The position numbers and the translations under genes are program-made. Below are positions 8,148-16,529 of a stretch of 64,000 nucleotides of DNA, piece after piece. The notes under the pieces were generated by a model. That model had not been told where the DNA came from, did not search any database, and worked only from the letters and a program-made list of their open reading frames with translations. The first letter of the stretch is position 1; the number at the start of each line of letters is the position of its first letter. The DNA is from Alloalcanivorax xiamenensis. Lineage in GTDB: Bacteria > Pseudomonadota > Gammaproteobacteria > Pseudomonadales > Alcanivoracaceae. Location: the NCBI RefSeq assembly GCF_009846745.1, contig NZ_AQPF01000019.1, forward strand, positions 1 through 64,000, given 5' to 3'.

Positions 8148-8741
8148 TCAGTCTCCCCGGCTCAGACGGGCACAAGCGTCGGCCACTTCCGCGGGGTTGT
8201 TCAAACTCCACAGCGGCTCCGGCTGCACGTCGGAAAAGTCCACCGGCCACGCGCCGATGGTGGCGAACCAGTGACGTGGCGCCCGCTCACCAAGCTCCAG
8301 CGCTTCGGCAAGCCCGCTCTCCAGATCGCGATTCAGCAGGCAGCACAAGTACTGCCCCTGACCATGCGCCTCAGCATACGCTGCCCGCAAGCCTTGCAGC
8401 TTGGCCTGGATCATTAAACGGGGCAGCAGATCGTCGGGCAAGGTCACCGCATCACAGGGGAGAATAAGAACCCACCGAGTGGAGGCAGTGCGTAACGCGG
8501 CCAGAATACCGGCCAGGGGCCCACGAAAATCCGGCCAGGGATCACTGACCACCGGCACACCCAATGCCTGATAGGCACGCAGATTACGATTGGCCACGAT
8601 CAGTCTCGCCGTTCCGGCGGGCACCGCTTGCAGCACCCGCTCCACCAGGCTGCGACCCAATACCGGAATCAGGCCCTTGTCCACACCACCGAGCCGGCGT
8701 CCCTGGCCACCCGCGAGGATCGCAACGGTCACGTCCTCCAT
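8148..8741 (-). CDS. mobA: Molybdenum cofactor guanylyltransferase MobA
   Basis: Transfers GMP from GTP to molybdopterin to form the bis-MGD cofactor used by DMSO-reductase-family enzymes such as the nitrate reductase encoded just upstream. The 197-residue protein has the nucleotidyltransferase signature VAILAGGQGRRLGGVDKGLIPV at its N-terminus, the VSDPWPDFRGPLAGILAAL segment and the LPCDAV metal/nucleotide site. Its ATG overlaps the nasA stop by one base (TGATG), tying it to the reductase that needs its product. Confidence 0.95.
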   Translation of the reverse strand: MEDVTVAILAGGQGRRLGGVDKGLIPVLGRSLVERVLQAVPAGTARLIVANRNLRAYQALGVPVVSDPWPDFRGPLAGILAALRTASTRWVLILPCDAVTLPDDLLPRLMIQAKLQGLRAAYAEAHGQGQYLCCLLNRDLESGLAEALELGERAPRHWFATIGAWPVDFSDVQPEPLWSLNNPAEVADACARLSRGD

Positions 8742-11437
8742 CACGCGCCCTCCGCCAATCTTGCCCCTTCGATCAGGGCGCGGATTTCCGGCTGGCAGGA
8801 GCCGCAATTGGTGCCCGCCCTGACGCAGCGCCCAACGCCCTCCACCGAGGTTAACCCGTTATCGCGAATGGCGTCGAGGATGGTATTCCGACCCACCGAG
8901 TAACAAGAGCAGACCGTGGCACCGACATCGTCGGCCGGATCCACCGACCGTCCCAGCTTGAGCCCGACGACATCCGCCTCGGAGACATCCTGCTTGCCGA
9001 AAACACGACTCAGCCAACTGCGTGAAGGCAGCTCCGCGCGCGGTGACAGATAGGCGCAGGCCAGCAAGCGTCCTTGCTCCAGAACCACGGCGCGATAGTC
9101 GCCGGCACTGTCCTCACCTACTTCCAGCCACTGCGTCTGCTCACCGAGCCCCAACAGCGCCCGGCTCCACAGATGCGGCGCCTCGAGCCGGCCCCGGCCG
9201 GCCAGTTCATAGCGCAGAAAACCGTCACCCTGGATACAAACCCAATAGGCCGGTGCCTCGCGGCCTTCAAATTGGAGCGGGGAACGGCTATGGACCACCC
9301 CGTGCCAATCCACCGGGAACGGCGACACCATCACTGGCGTGTGTTTGAATTCCGGTTCTCCGGAGAGCGGATCCACCACCGGGTTGACCAGCGCGCCAAC
9401 GCGGGCATCCGACGCTCGCTGGTCATTCCAGTGAATCGGCACGAACACCGTCCGGCGAGGCTGGTCAGCGGTGCAACGCAACCGCGCCACCATCGCGCCC
9501 CAACGACTGGCCACGCGCACCAGGGCGCCATCCTGCACGCCGCACAACATCGCTTCGTAAGGATGCATTTCCACGAACGGCTCGGGCAGGTGGCTGGCCA
9601 GACGCGGGGCGCGGCCGGTGCGCGTCATGGTGTGCCATTGGTCGCGAATACGGCCAGTGTTGAGCACCAGCGGGAACTCGTCATCCACCGCATTGACCGG
9701 AGCACGGGGTGCGGTAGGCACCAGCCGGGCCTTGCCATCCCCATGGAAAAAGCGGCGGTCCTGGAACAGCCGGGGGGTATGTTCACCAGCTTGCGGCACC
9801 GGCCACTGGCACGGGCGCAGGCGATCATAGCCCTCGGCGTCGAGGCCCGCCAAACCGCCAATATGGAAAGCACGCCGCACGCCATCGTCGTCATTGCGCC
9901 AGGCCGACAGCCGCGCGTGTTCATCGAAAATTTGATGGGGTTGCTCATAGGCGAAGCCATCGAACCCCAGCCGCCGGGCCACCTCACTGACCGCCCACCA
10001 GTCCGGCTTTGCCTTTCCCGGTGCCGGCAGAAAGGCTTTTTGCCGGGACAGGCAGCGTTCCGAGTTGGTCACGGTACCGTCTTTCTCGCCCCAGCCCAGA
10101 GCCGGCAGAACCACGTGGGCCTCGGCGGCGGTGTCGGTATCGGCGAACAAATCGGACACCACCAGCAGCTCGCATCGGCGCAGGGCCTCGCGGACCCGGT
10201 CGGCGTCCGGCAGGCTCACCACCGGGTTGGTGGCCATCACCCACAACGCTTTGATACGGCCTTCGTGTACCGCCTCAAACAAGTCCACGGCTTTCAAACC
10301 CGGTTCCCGGGCAATGCGCGGACTGCCCCAGAACTCCTGCACCAGTTGCCGGTGCGCCGGTTCATCCAGTTCCAGGTGCGCCGCCAACGTATTGGACAGG
10401 CCGCCCACTTCCCGGCCGCCCATGGCATTGGGCTGGCCGGTGATGGAAAACGGCCCCATGCCGGGCTCGCCAAGCCGTCCGGTGAGCAAGTGGCAATTGA
10501 TGATGCTGTTGACCTTGTCGGTGCCGCTGGACGATTGGTTCACGCCCTGGGAAAACACCGTCACCACTTTACGGGTGCGCGCGAACAGGGCGTAAAACGC
10601 CTGCAATTGCGCCACCGGCACCCCGCAGGCCTTGGCGACCGCTTCCAGGCGGCCGCCACTGCCGCGGGCGACGGCCAGCGCTTCGGCGGCACCGCCGGTG
10701 TGGTTGGCGACAAACCCGGTGTCCACCACGCCGTGCTCTTCCAGATAGGTGAGCAGCCCGTTGAATAACCAGACGTCGGAGCCGGCTTTCACCGGCAAGT
10801 GCAGATCCGCCTGCTCGCAGGTGGCGGTGCGGCGCGGGTCCACCACCACGATGCGTTTCTCCGGCCGCTCGCGCCGGCTGCGCATCAGCCGCTGATAAAC
10901 GATCGGGTGACACCAAGCGGTATTGGAGCCCACCAACACCACCAGATCCGCCTCTTCCAGATCCTGATAATTGCCGCCCACCAGATCTTCACCGAAGGCG
11001 CGTTTGTGGCCGGCCACCGCCGAGGACATGCACAGCCGCGAATTGGTATCGATGTTGGCGGTGCCAAGCCAGCCCTTCACCAGCTTGTTGGCGACATAGT
11101 AGTCCTCGGTCAACAGCTGGCCGGAGACGTAGAAGGCCACCGCCTCCGGACCATGCTGGTCGATGATACGGCGTAAGTCCGTGGCTACCCGGCCCAGCGC
11201 CCGGTCCCAGGACACGGTTTGCTCCCGTCCGGCCTGATCCCGCATCAGTGGCCGCAACAGGCGCCCTTCCAACCCCACCGTTTCCGCCAACGCCGACCCT
11301 TTCACACAAAGACGGCCATGGTTCGCCGGGTGATCCGGATCACCTTCGATGCGTAACCGGTTCGGCGCGCTCTCATCCCCGGGCGTGGCGATCACGCCAC
11401 AGCCCACACCACAGTAGGGGCAGGTGGTGCAGGTCAT
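8741..11437 (-). CDS. nasA: Assimilatory nitrate reductase catalytic subunit
   Basis: Cytoplasmic Mo-bis-MGD enzyme that reduces nitrate to nitrite for assimilation. The 898-residue protein starts MTCTTCPYCGVGCGV with a 4Fe-4S site (Cys6, Cys9, Cys13, Cys44), followed by the molybdopterin oxidoreductase domain with Mo-ligand candidate Cys136 in NSRLCMSSAVAGHKRAFG, then a molydopterin dinucleotide-binding domain (VLNTGRIRDQWHTMTRTGR). The C-terminus carries a BFD-type 2Fe-2S domain (TVCSCYSVGRNTI ... GTNCGSCQPE), the single-chain NasA/NasC arrangement that accepts electrons from an NADH flavoprotein partner. No signal peptide. The ATG overlaps the stop of the nasB-like gene (ATGA). Confidence 0.95.
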   Translation of the reverse strand: MTCTTCPYCGVGCGVIATPGDESAPNRLRIEGDPDHPANHGRLCVKGSALAETVGLEGRLLRPLMRDQAGREQTVSWDRALGRVATDLRRIIDQHGPEAVAFYVSGQLLTEDYYVANKLVKGWLGTANIDTNSRLCMSSAVAGHKRAFGEDLVGGNYQDLEEADLVVLVGSNTAWCHPIVYQRLMRSRRERPEKRIVVVDPRRTATCEQADLHLPVKAGSDVWLFNGLLTYLEEHGVVDTGFVANHTGGAAEALAVARGSGGRLEAVAKACGVPVAQLQAFYALFARTRKVVTVFSQGVNQSSSGTDKVNSIINCHLLTGRLGEPGMGPFSITGQPNAMGGREVGGLSNTLAAHLELDEPAHRQLVQEFWGSPRIAREPGLKAVDLFEAVHEGRIKALWVMATNPVVSLPDADRVREALRRCELLVVSDLFADTDTAAEAHVVLPALGWGEKDGTVTNSERCLSRQKAFLPAPGKAKPDWWAVSEVARRLGFDGFAYEQPHQIFDEHARLSAWRNDDDGVRRAFHIGGLAGLDAEGYDRLRPCQWPVPQAGEHTPRLFQDRRFFHGDGKARLVPTAPRAPVNAVDDEFPLVLNTGRIRDQWHTMTRTGRAPRLASHLPEPFVEMHPYEAMLCGVQDGALVRVASRWGAMVARLRCTADQPRRTVFVPIHWNDQRASDARVGALVNPVVDPLSGEPEFKHTPVMVSPFPVDWHGVVHSRSPLQFEGREAPAYWVCIQGDGFLRYELAGRGRLEAPHLWSRALLGLGEQTQWLEVGEDSAGDYRAVVLEQGRLLACAYLSPRAELPSRSWLSRVFGKQDVSEADVVGLKLGRSVDPADDVGATVCSCYSVGRNTILDAIRDNGLTSVEGVGRCVRAGTNCGSCQPEIRALIEGARLAEGA

Positions 11438-12900
11438 GTTCCCACCTCCGCCAGCCCATCCGCCTCGACGCCGAAAGTGTCCAGCAGCGTCTGAACCATG
11501 GGCTCGCAACCGCCACAACCGGTGGCGGCGCCAGTACACTGCTTGATCGCCGCCAGATCACAGTGCCCCTCGGCGATGGCCTGGCACAAGGTTCCCTTGG
11601 TCACATTCTGGCACTGGCACAGCGTGGCGCTGTCCGGCAACCGGGTGACATCGAGGGCCGGCGCGGCCCCCTGGGCGGCGGGCAGGATCAATTGCTCCGG
11701 CGTTTCCGGCAACGCCATGTCATTGAGCATCAGTTGCAACAAGGTGTTGTATTCCCGTGCGTCGCCCACCAGCACGCCGCCCAGCAGGCGACGACCGTCC
11801 TCGCTGACCACCAGCTTCTTGTAAATCTGCTTGCGCTCGTCCTCGTAGCGATAACAGCAGGCTCCCGGCGTGCTGGCATGGGCATCCCCCAGGGACGCCA
11901 CGTCCACGCCCATCAACTTCAATTTGGTGGACATATCGGCGCCGGTGAACGGTAGCGCCCGTGTTTCATCACGCCGATGCCGCAAATGACTGACGGCGGC
12001 GCGCGCCATCTCGTAACCGGGCGCCACCAGGCCATAGATGCGCCCGCCCCAGAGCGCGCACTCGCCGATGGCGTAAACATCCGGATCGGAGGTACGGCAG
12101 TGATTGTCGATGATGATCCCGCCGCGCTCGCCCACCGCCAGACCGGCGTCGCGGGCCAGCGTGTCCTGGGGGCGAATGCCGGCGGAAAATACCACCAGGT
12201 CCGCTTCCAGGTGCTCGCCATCGGCGAAGTTGAGACGGTGACGGTAGAACTCCCCGTCAATGATTTCCGTGGTGTTCATGCCGGTATGCACGAACACGCC
12301 GAGCTGTTCGATCTTGCGGCGCAGCAGCGCGCCGCCGCCATCGTCCACCTGCACCGCCATCAGGCGCGGCGCGAATTCCACCACATGGGTTTGCAAGCCG
12401 ATATCGCGCAGGGCTTTGGCCGCTTCAAGACCGAGCAGGCCACCGCCTATCACCGCGCCCACTTCCGCATCCCGCCCGGATGCCATGATCGCTTCCAGAT
12501 CCTCGATGGTGCGGTACACCAGGCAACCGGCGCGGCCACGCCCCGGCACCGGCGGCACGAACGGGTAGGACCCGGTGGCCAGCACCAGCTTGTCGTAGTC
12601 CAGCGTGGCCCCCTTGGCGGTCCGGATCGTCTTGTTCTGCAGATCGATGCTGTCGGCGCCCTCACTCAAACGCAGCTCAAGGCCGTGGCGTTCAAAAAAA
12701 CGCTCCGGCACCAGGGACAAGTCCTCGCTGCTGCGTCCGGTGAAAAATTCCGACAGGTGAACCCGGTCGTAGGCCGGGCGCGGTTCCGCGCATAACACCG
12801 TGACCTGATAACGGTGATGCAGCCCGTCCGCCACCAGATGGTCCAGATATTTCTGCCCCACCATGCCGTTCCCAATCACCACCAACCGTTCCTGTTTCAT
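11434..12900 (-). CDS. NasB-like FAD/NADH electron-transfer subunit
   Basis: FAD-dependent NAD(P)H oxidoreductase that most likely feeds electrons to NasA. The 488-residue protein matches the N-terminal part of NirB: FAD motif VVIGNGMVGQKYLDHL, AYDRVHLSEFF, NAD motif AVIGGGLLGLEAAKAL, and a C-terminal BFD-type 2Fe-2S module (LCQCQNVTKGTLCQ ... ATGCGGCEP). Full NirB is about 850 residues and continues into a sirohaem/4Fe-4S sulfite-reductase fold, which is absent here, so this is an electron-transfer subunit and not a nitrite reductase. The start at MKQERLVV has GGAGG 5 bases upstream. It lies 25 bases after narK and overlaps nasA. Confidence 0.9.
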   Translation of the reverse strand: MKQERLVVIGNGMVGQKYLDHLVADGLHHRYQVTVLCAEPRPAYDRVHLSEFFTGRSSEDLSLVPERFFERHGLELRLSEGADSIDLQNKTIRTAKGATLDYDKLVLATGSYPFVPPVPGRGRAGCLVYRTIEDLEAIMASGRDAEVGAVIGGGLLGLEAAKALRDIGLQTHVVEFAPRLMAVQVDDGGGALLRRKIEQLGVFVHTGMNTTEIIDGEFYRHRLNFADGEHLEADLVVFSAGIRPQDTLARDAGLAVGERGGIIIDNHCRTSDPDVYAIGECALWGGRIYGLVAPGYEMARAAVSHLRHRRDETRALPFTGADMSTKLKLMGVDVASLGDAHASTPGACCYRYEDERKQIYKKLVVSEDGRRLLGGVLVGDAREYNTLLQLMLNDMALPETPEQLILPAAQGAAPALDVTRLPDSATLCQCQNVTKGTLCQAIAEGHCDLAAIKQCTGAATGCGGCEPMVQTLLDTFGVEADGLAEVGT

Positions 12901-12925
12901 CACCACCTCCATCGGATCCGGTGTC

Positions 12926-14269
12926 TCAGGCGTTACCGCCGACAACCTGGGCGGACCGCTGTGCCAGGGCTTCCTGGTAAAGTTCTTCTTCACGGGCTTT
13001 ATGCGCGGCGGAGAAACGCACGGCGATGGCGCACAGGGCGCTGACCAGCACCAAAGCGCCAAGGATGAACAGGGTGTGCTGTACTTCCCCCACCCACAGC
13101 AGCAGGAAACCGGCGGCCACCGCGCCCACATTACCGCCGGCGCCGATAATGCCAGCCACGCCGCCGAGCGCCTGGCGGTCGATGAACGGCACCAGAGCGT
13201 AGGTGGCGCCGCAGGCCGTATGGGTGAACAGGCCGAAGGCGAGCATCGACAGCACCGCCAGTTGGAAATTGTCCATCAGTGAGAACAGCAGCAGCCCCAG
13301 CCCCTCGCCAACGATGAGCACGAACAGCACCAGGGCACGGGCATCCAGACCACCCCGGCGTGCCACCTGATCGGAAACCCAGCCGCCGAGCGCGCGGGCG
13401 AACAGGGCCAGCAAGCCGAAGCTGCCCGCCACCAGCCCCGCGCTTTTCAAGGACAAGTCGAAGTTATCGAGAAAATAGGTGGCGACCACGTTGTGCATGA
13501 AAATTTCGACGCCAAAGCAAGCGCCGTAGGTGACGAACAGCATCCATACACGATAGTTGCCCGCGGCCAGTTTGAAGCTGTCCCAACCGCCTTTCTTCCC
13601 CGTATCCGGAACCTTGCCGGCGGCACGCAGATCGCTGTAATTGCCGTCCATGCAATCCTGGGTGAAACGCCAGTAAAGAAACGCCATCACCAACATCAGA
13701 ACCCCGGGCACCAGCAAGGCCAGACGCCAGCCGAACGCTTCACCAACGCCAAACATCAACACCGCGCCAAGCACCAATGGCATCAGCGCCTGCGCCGCGC
13801 CACCACCGGCATTGCCCCAGCCCGCCGCTGCCGCATTGGCGGTGCCCACCACGTTGGGCGCATACATGATCGAAGTGTGGTACTGGGTAATCACGAAGCT
13901 GGCGCCCACGGCACCGATGAGAAGGCGAAAGAACAGAAAGCTCTCGTAGCTCTGCGCCGCCGCCACGCCGAACACCGGAATAGCGCCAAGCAACATCAAG
14001 CCGGTGTAGGTCTTGCGCGGCCCATACCGGTCACAAAGCGGGCCGATGATCAGCCGGACGAGAATGGTGATCGCCACGGCGGCGATGTTGATGTTGGCGA
14101 TCTGCTTGGTGGTCAGACCGAATTCACCGCGAATCACCGGCATCAAAGGGGCGCAGGCGAACCACGCGAAGAAGCAGACGAAGAACGCCATCCAGGTCAG
14201 ATGGAAGACCCGGGTCTGTACCAGGCGCAGATCAAAAAGTTGCAATCGGGTTGCTTTATCAGTGTGCAT
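12926..14269 (-). CDS. narK: Nitrate/nitrite transporter, NNP family (NarK-like)
   Basis: Inner-membrane MFS permease for nitrate uptake (or nitrate/nitrite exchange). The 447-residue protein has about 12 membrane segments and both nitrate-signature Gly-rich motifs of the NNP family: AGWGNAGGGAAQALMP in helix 5 and AGIIGAGGNVGAVAAGF in helix 11, plus the MFS loop GPLCDRYGPRK. It is the first gene of the nitrate/Moco operon. Its ATG has GAGGAA upstream and a sigma-54-like promoter 34-49 bases upstream. The long N-terminal cytosolic stretch and downstream NasAB favour an assimilatory uptake role. Confidence 0.94.
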   Translation of the reverse strand: MHTDKATRLQLFDLRLVQTRVFHLTWMAFFVCFFAWFACAPLMPVIRGEFGLTTKQIANINIAAVAITILVRLIIGPLCDRYGPRKTYTGLMLLGAIPVFGVAAAQSYESFLFFRLLIGAVGASFVITQYHTSIMYAPNVVGTANAAAAGWGNAGGGAAQALMPLVLGAVLMFGVGEAFGWRLALLVPGVLMLVMAFLYWRFTQDCMDGNYSDLRAAGKVPDTGKKGGWDSFKLAAGNYRVWMLFVTYGACFGVEIFMHNVVATYFLDNFDLSLKSAGLVAGSFGLLALFARALGGWVSDQVARRGGLDARALVLFVLIVGEGLGLLLFSLMDNFQLAVLSMLAFGLFTHTACGATYALVPFIDRQALGGVAGIIGAGGNVGAVAAGFLLLWVGEVQHTLFILGALVLVSALCAIAVRFSAAHKAREEELYQEALAQRSAQVVGGNA

Positions 14270-14302
14270 GGTCTGAATTCCTCACCAGAACACACCGCAA
14301 CT

Positions 14303-14318
14303 CGCAAGGACCATGCCA
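14303..14318 (-). promoter_or_regulatory. Sigma-54 (-24/-12) promoter of nitrate operon
   Basis: Reading the minus strand, TGGCATGGTCCTTGCG has the -24 GG and -12 GC dinucleotides exactly 10 bases apart, matching the RpoN consensus TGGCAC-N5-TTGC at all but one or two positions. The expected transcription start is near 14292, giving a leader of about 23 bases before the narK ATG. RpoN/NtrC control is the usual arrangement for assimilatory nitrate genes. No competing sigma-70 promoter of equal quality is obvious. Confidence 0.7.
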
Positions 14319-14493
14319 CGGCCGCCGACCGCCCGAAAGGGCCACCGTGAGCGGACGTCCGCGCGCCCCGACTCCCGTCTTTTTTATTTATAAAACAAGA
14401 AACTAGGGCGGCCGCATCGATAGCCGCCACCCCGACTTATGGTGCCGGTGAGACCACCCGGCGGCGTCAATCCGCCCCGCGCCATGCCCATAT

Positions 14494-14534
14494 CGGGTGC
14501 AGATTTAATGCACCCGGTGCGTGCACCCGGTGCA
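14494..14534. promoter_or_regulatory. Cluster of NtrC-like half-sites upstream of narK
   Basis: This 41-base block holds four GGTGCA/TGCACC-type arms: CGGGTGCA (14494-14501), a 7-base AT-rich spacer, TGCACCCG (14509-14516), then a second TGCACCCGGTGCA (14522-14534). The arms equal the half-sites of the enteric NtrC consensus (TGCACY ... GGTGCA), but their order and spacing are not canonical. The cluster lies roughly 200-240 bases upstream of the predicted sigma-54 start, a plausible enhancer distance. It could also serve another dimeric regulator. Confidence 0.5.
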
Positions 14535-14544
14535 TCACCATCCT

Positions 14545-15426
14545 CTACACCACTGTCCGGGACCGACCGATCCCGGTAAGCCGGCTGTAGCCCAGCATCA
14601 GGAAGCCGAACAGGAACATCAGCACGCCATACACCGCCGCCGGTACCGACATCGCCTCGGATTGCAGCAAGGTCAAGGTGATCATCAGCCCCAGGGTCCC
14701 GTTCTTGATCCCCAGTTCGATCGCCACGGTGAACGCCTGCGGCCGGTCCAGACCGATCAGGCGGCCTCCCAGCATACCCAGCGCCAGACCAATGATGTTC
14801 AGCAAAACCACCGCCGCCCCGCCCTGTTTGAGCAACACCAACGCTTCTTCTCCGAGATCAATCAGCAGCAGGGCAATCACCGCCACCAGCACCAGCAGAC
14901 CAAACACGCTCACCAGTTTTTCGCCTTTCTCCGCCCAGTCACGACGGAAATGGCGCAAGGTCATGCCCAGAATCACCGGGACCAGGATGATGACGAACAA
15001 AGTGATGACGGTACGCAGCACCGGTAATTCCAGCACCTGTTCGCTGTCCTGGAAATGGCCGAGAGCCCAACTGGTGAACATCGGCAGGGTGACAATGGTG
15101 ATCAGACTCGCCGCCACCGTGAGGACAATGGACAGCGCCACGTCGCCTCGGCCGAGAAAGGCAAACAGATTGGAAGTGGTACCACCAGGACAGGCCGCGA
15201 TCACCACCAGCCCCACCGCCAGCGCCGGCGACAAGTCCAACCACAGCGCCAGTCCCACACCGACCATCGGCAACAACAGAATCTGGGCCACCAAGCCATA
15301 CAAGGTGGCCCGGGGCGCCACCAGCACTTCGCGAAAATCCTTGGGGGTAAGGGTCAGCCCCATACCCACCATGATCAGAAACAGGGCAGCCGGCAGCCCC
15401 ACCGCAATCAATGTCGCCTGGTCCAT
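14545..15426 (-). CDS. Bile acid:sodium symporter-family (BASS) transporter
   Basis: Integral inner-membrane protein of about 293 residues with 8-10 hydrophobic helices and the BASS family Gly/Pro motifs: MGLTLTPKDFREVL, AACPGGTTSNLFAFLGRGDVALS (the sodium/substrate crossover) and ELGIKNGTLGL. Substrates in bacteria are varied organic anions and cannot be read from sequence. I start it at MDQATLI with GAGGA upstream; an in-frame extension to 15513 adds 29 hydrophilic residues and lacks support. The gene ends 275 bases before narK on the same strand, but that gap holds the narK promoter, so it is probably transcribed separately. Confidence 0.88.
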   Translation of the reverse strand: MDQATLIAVGLPAALFLIMVGMGLTLTPKDFREVLVAPRATLYGLVAQILLLPMVGVGLALWLDLSPALAVGLVVIAACPGGTTSNLFAFLGRGDVALSIVLTVAASLITIVTLPMFTSWALGHFQDSEQVLELPVLRTVITLFVIILVPVILGMTLRHFRRDWAEKGEKLVSVFGLLVLVAVIALLLIDLGEEALVLLKQGGAAVVLLNIIGLALGMLGGRLIGLDRPQAFTVAIELGIKNGTLGLMITLTLLQSEAMSVPAAVYGVLMFLFGFLMLGYSRLTGIGRSRTVV

Positions 15427-15535
15427 GCGCTCGTCCTCTTTGTCATTATTAGGACGATCGTACATTGTCTCCACTGATGCGGCTATCGGCCCCATGCACT
15501 TCCGTTCACTCAACAGCGAAGGCTGAGAACAGGCT

Positions 15536-15949
15536 CTAAGTCTTGACCTTGCCGCGCAGCGACTTCACCTGACCGCGATGGCTTTTCTTGTCCATGCGTT
15601 TGTTGCGTGCCGATTTCGATGGACGAGTGGGCTTGCGCTTCTTGTGTACCACCGTGGCTTCGAGAATCAGCGCACGTAAGCGCTGCAACGCATCATCCAG
15701 ATTTTTTTCCTGGGTCCGATACCGCTGAGCCTTGATCACAATGACCCCGTCAGCGGTGATGCGCTGATCGGACAAGGCCAGCAAACGTTCCTTGTAGAAC
15801 TCGGGCAAGGTCGAGGCACGCACGTCGAAGCGCAGGTGGATGGCGGAAGACACTTTATTGACGTTCTGGCCGCCCGCGCCCTGGGCGCGGATGGCATGCC
15901 ATTCGATCTCCGCTTCGGGGATAGTCACGTTGTTGGAGATTTTCAGCAT
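15536..15949 (-). CDS. arfB: Alternative ribosome-rescue factor ArfB
   Basis: ArfB (YaeJ) hydrolyses peptidyl-tRNA on stalled, non-stop ribosomes. The 137-residue protein has the RF1-type catalytic GGQ in RAQGAGGQNVNKVSSAIHLRFD and the long basic C-terminal tail (KKRKPTRPSKSARNKRMDKKS) that enters the empty mRNA channel. Length matches E. coli (140). The gene stands alone between the BASS transporter and a YaiI-family gene on the same strand. Its stop codon lies inside a copy of the dispersed GAACAGGCTCT motif (15527-15537). Confidence 0.95.
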   Translation of the reverse strand: MLKISNNVTIPEAEIEWHAIRAQGAGGQNVNKVSSAIHLRFDVRASTLPEFYKERLLALSDQRITADGVIVIKAQRYRTQEKNLDDALQRLRALILEATVVHKKRKPTRPSKSARNKRMDKKSHRGQVKSLRGKVKT

Positions 15950-16067
15950 GGGAGCGGGCTCTCAATTTGTCTTTGGCGATTACCACGGAAAGGGCGGCGG
16001 GCCGCCGCAAGCGAATCTCTTGAAGCCCGAAAACCCACGCTCTTGCAGGCAAGCGCCTACAACAGCC

Positions 16068-16529
16068 TTATCGCGCGGTGGCCAGGAACCGGTCAAGGGC
16101 GTTGGCGAACGCCTGAACCTGACGTTTATCCAACGCCGAGGGGCCGCCGCTGGCGAGGCCGGCGGAGCGCATCTCTTCCATGAAGTCCCGGCGATTCAAA
16201 TGCTCACGCACGGTTTCCTTGGTGTAAAGGGTGCCGCGCGGATTAAGACCGGTGGCGCCCGCCGCCACGATCCGGTCCGCCAACGGCACATCGGCGGTGA
16301 TCACCAGATCACCGGGGCTCACTTGGCCGGCGATGTAATCATCGGCGGCATCGAAACCGGAGGGGACCTGGATCAAACGGATAAACGGAGAACGGGGCAC
16401 GCGCATGGCGTGGTTCGCCACCAGCCGGGTGTGCAAATGGCGGCGCTGGGCGGCACGGAACAACACTTCCTTGATCGCGCCGGGGCAGGCGTCCGCGTCC
16501 ACCCAGATCGACGGCGCCGTCTCGGTCAC
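16068..16529 (-). CDS. YaiI/YqxD family protein (UPF0178, DUF188)
   Basis: Conserved 153-residue cytosolic protein with the family's N-terminal IWVDADACPGAIKEVLFRAA and the NIN/PIN-like acidic motifs ITADVPLADRIVAAGA and LNPRGTLYT. A nuclease-like fold has been proposed for the family but no activity is established. It begins at a GTG overlapping the hisF stop (GTGA), so it is coupled to the histidine genes; that placement recurs in other gammaproteobacteria. Confidence 0.88.
   Translation of the reverse strand: MTETAPSIWVDADACPGAIKEVLFRAAQRRHLHTRLVANHAMRVPRSPFIRLIQVPSGFDAADDYIAGQVSPGDLVITADVPLADRIVAAGATGLNPRGTLYTKETVREHLNRRDFMEEMRSAGLASGGPSALDKRQVQAFANALDRFLATAR

Noticed and set aside
14494..14516. 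Intrinsic terminator for the gene upstream of narK
   Set aside because: The 8-bp stem has no T-run on either strand, and its arms match regulator half-sites better.
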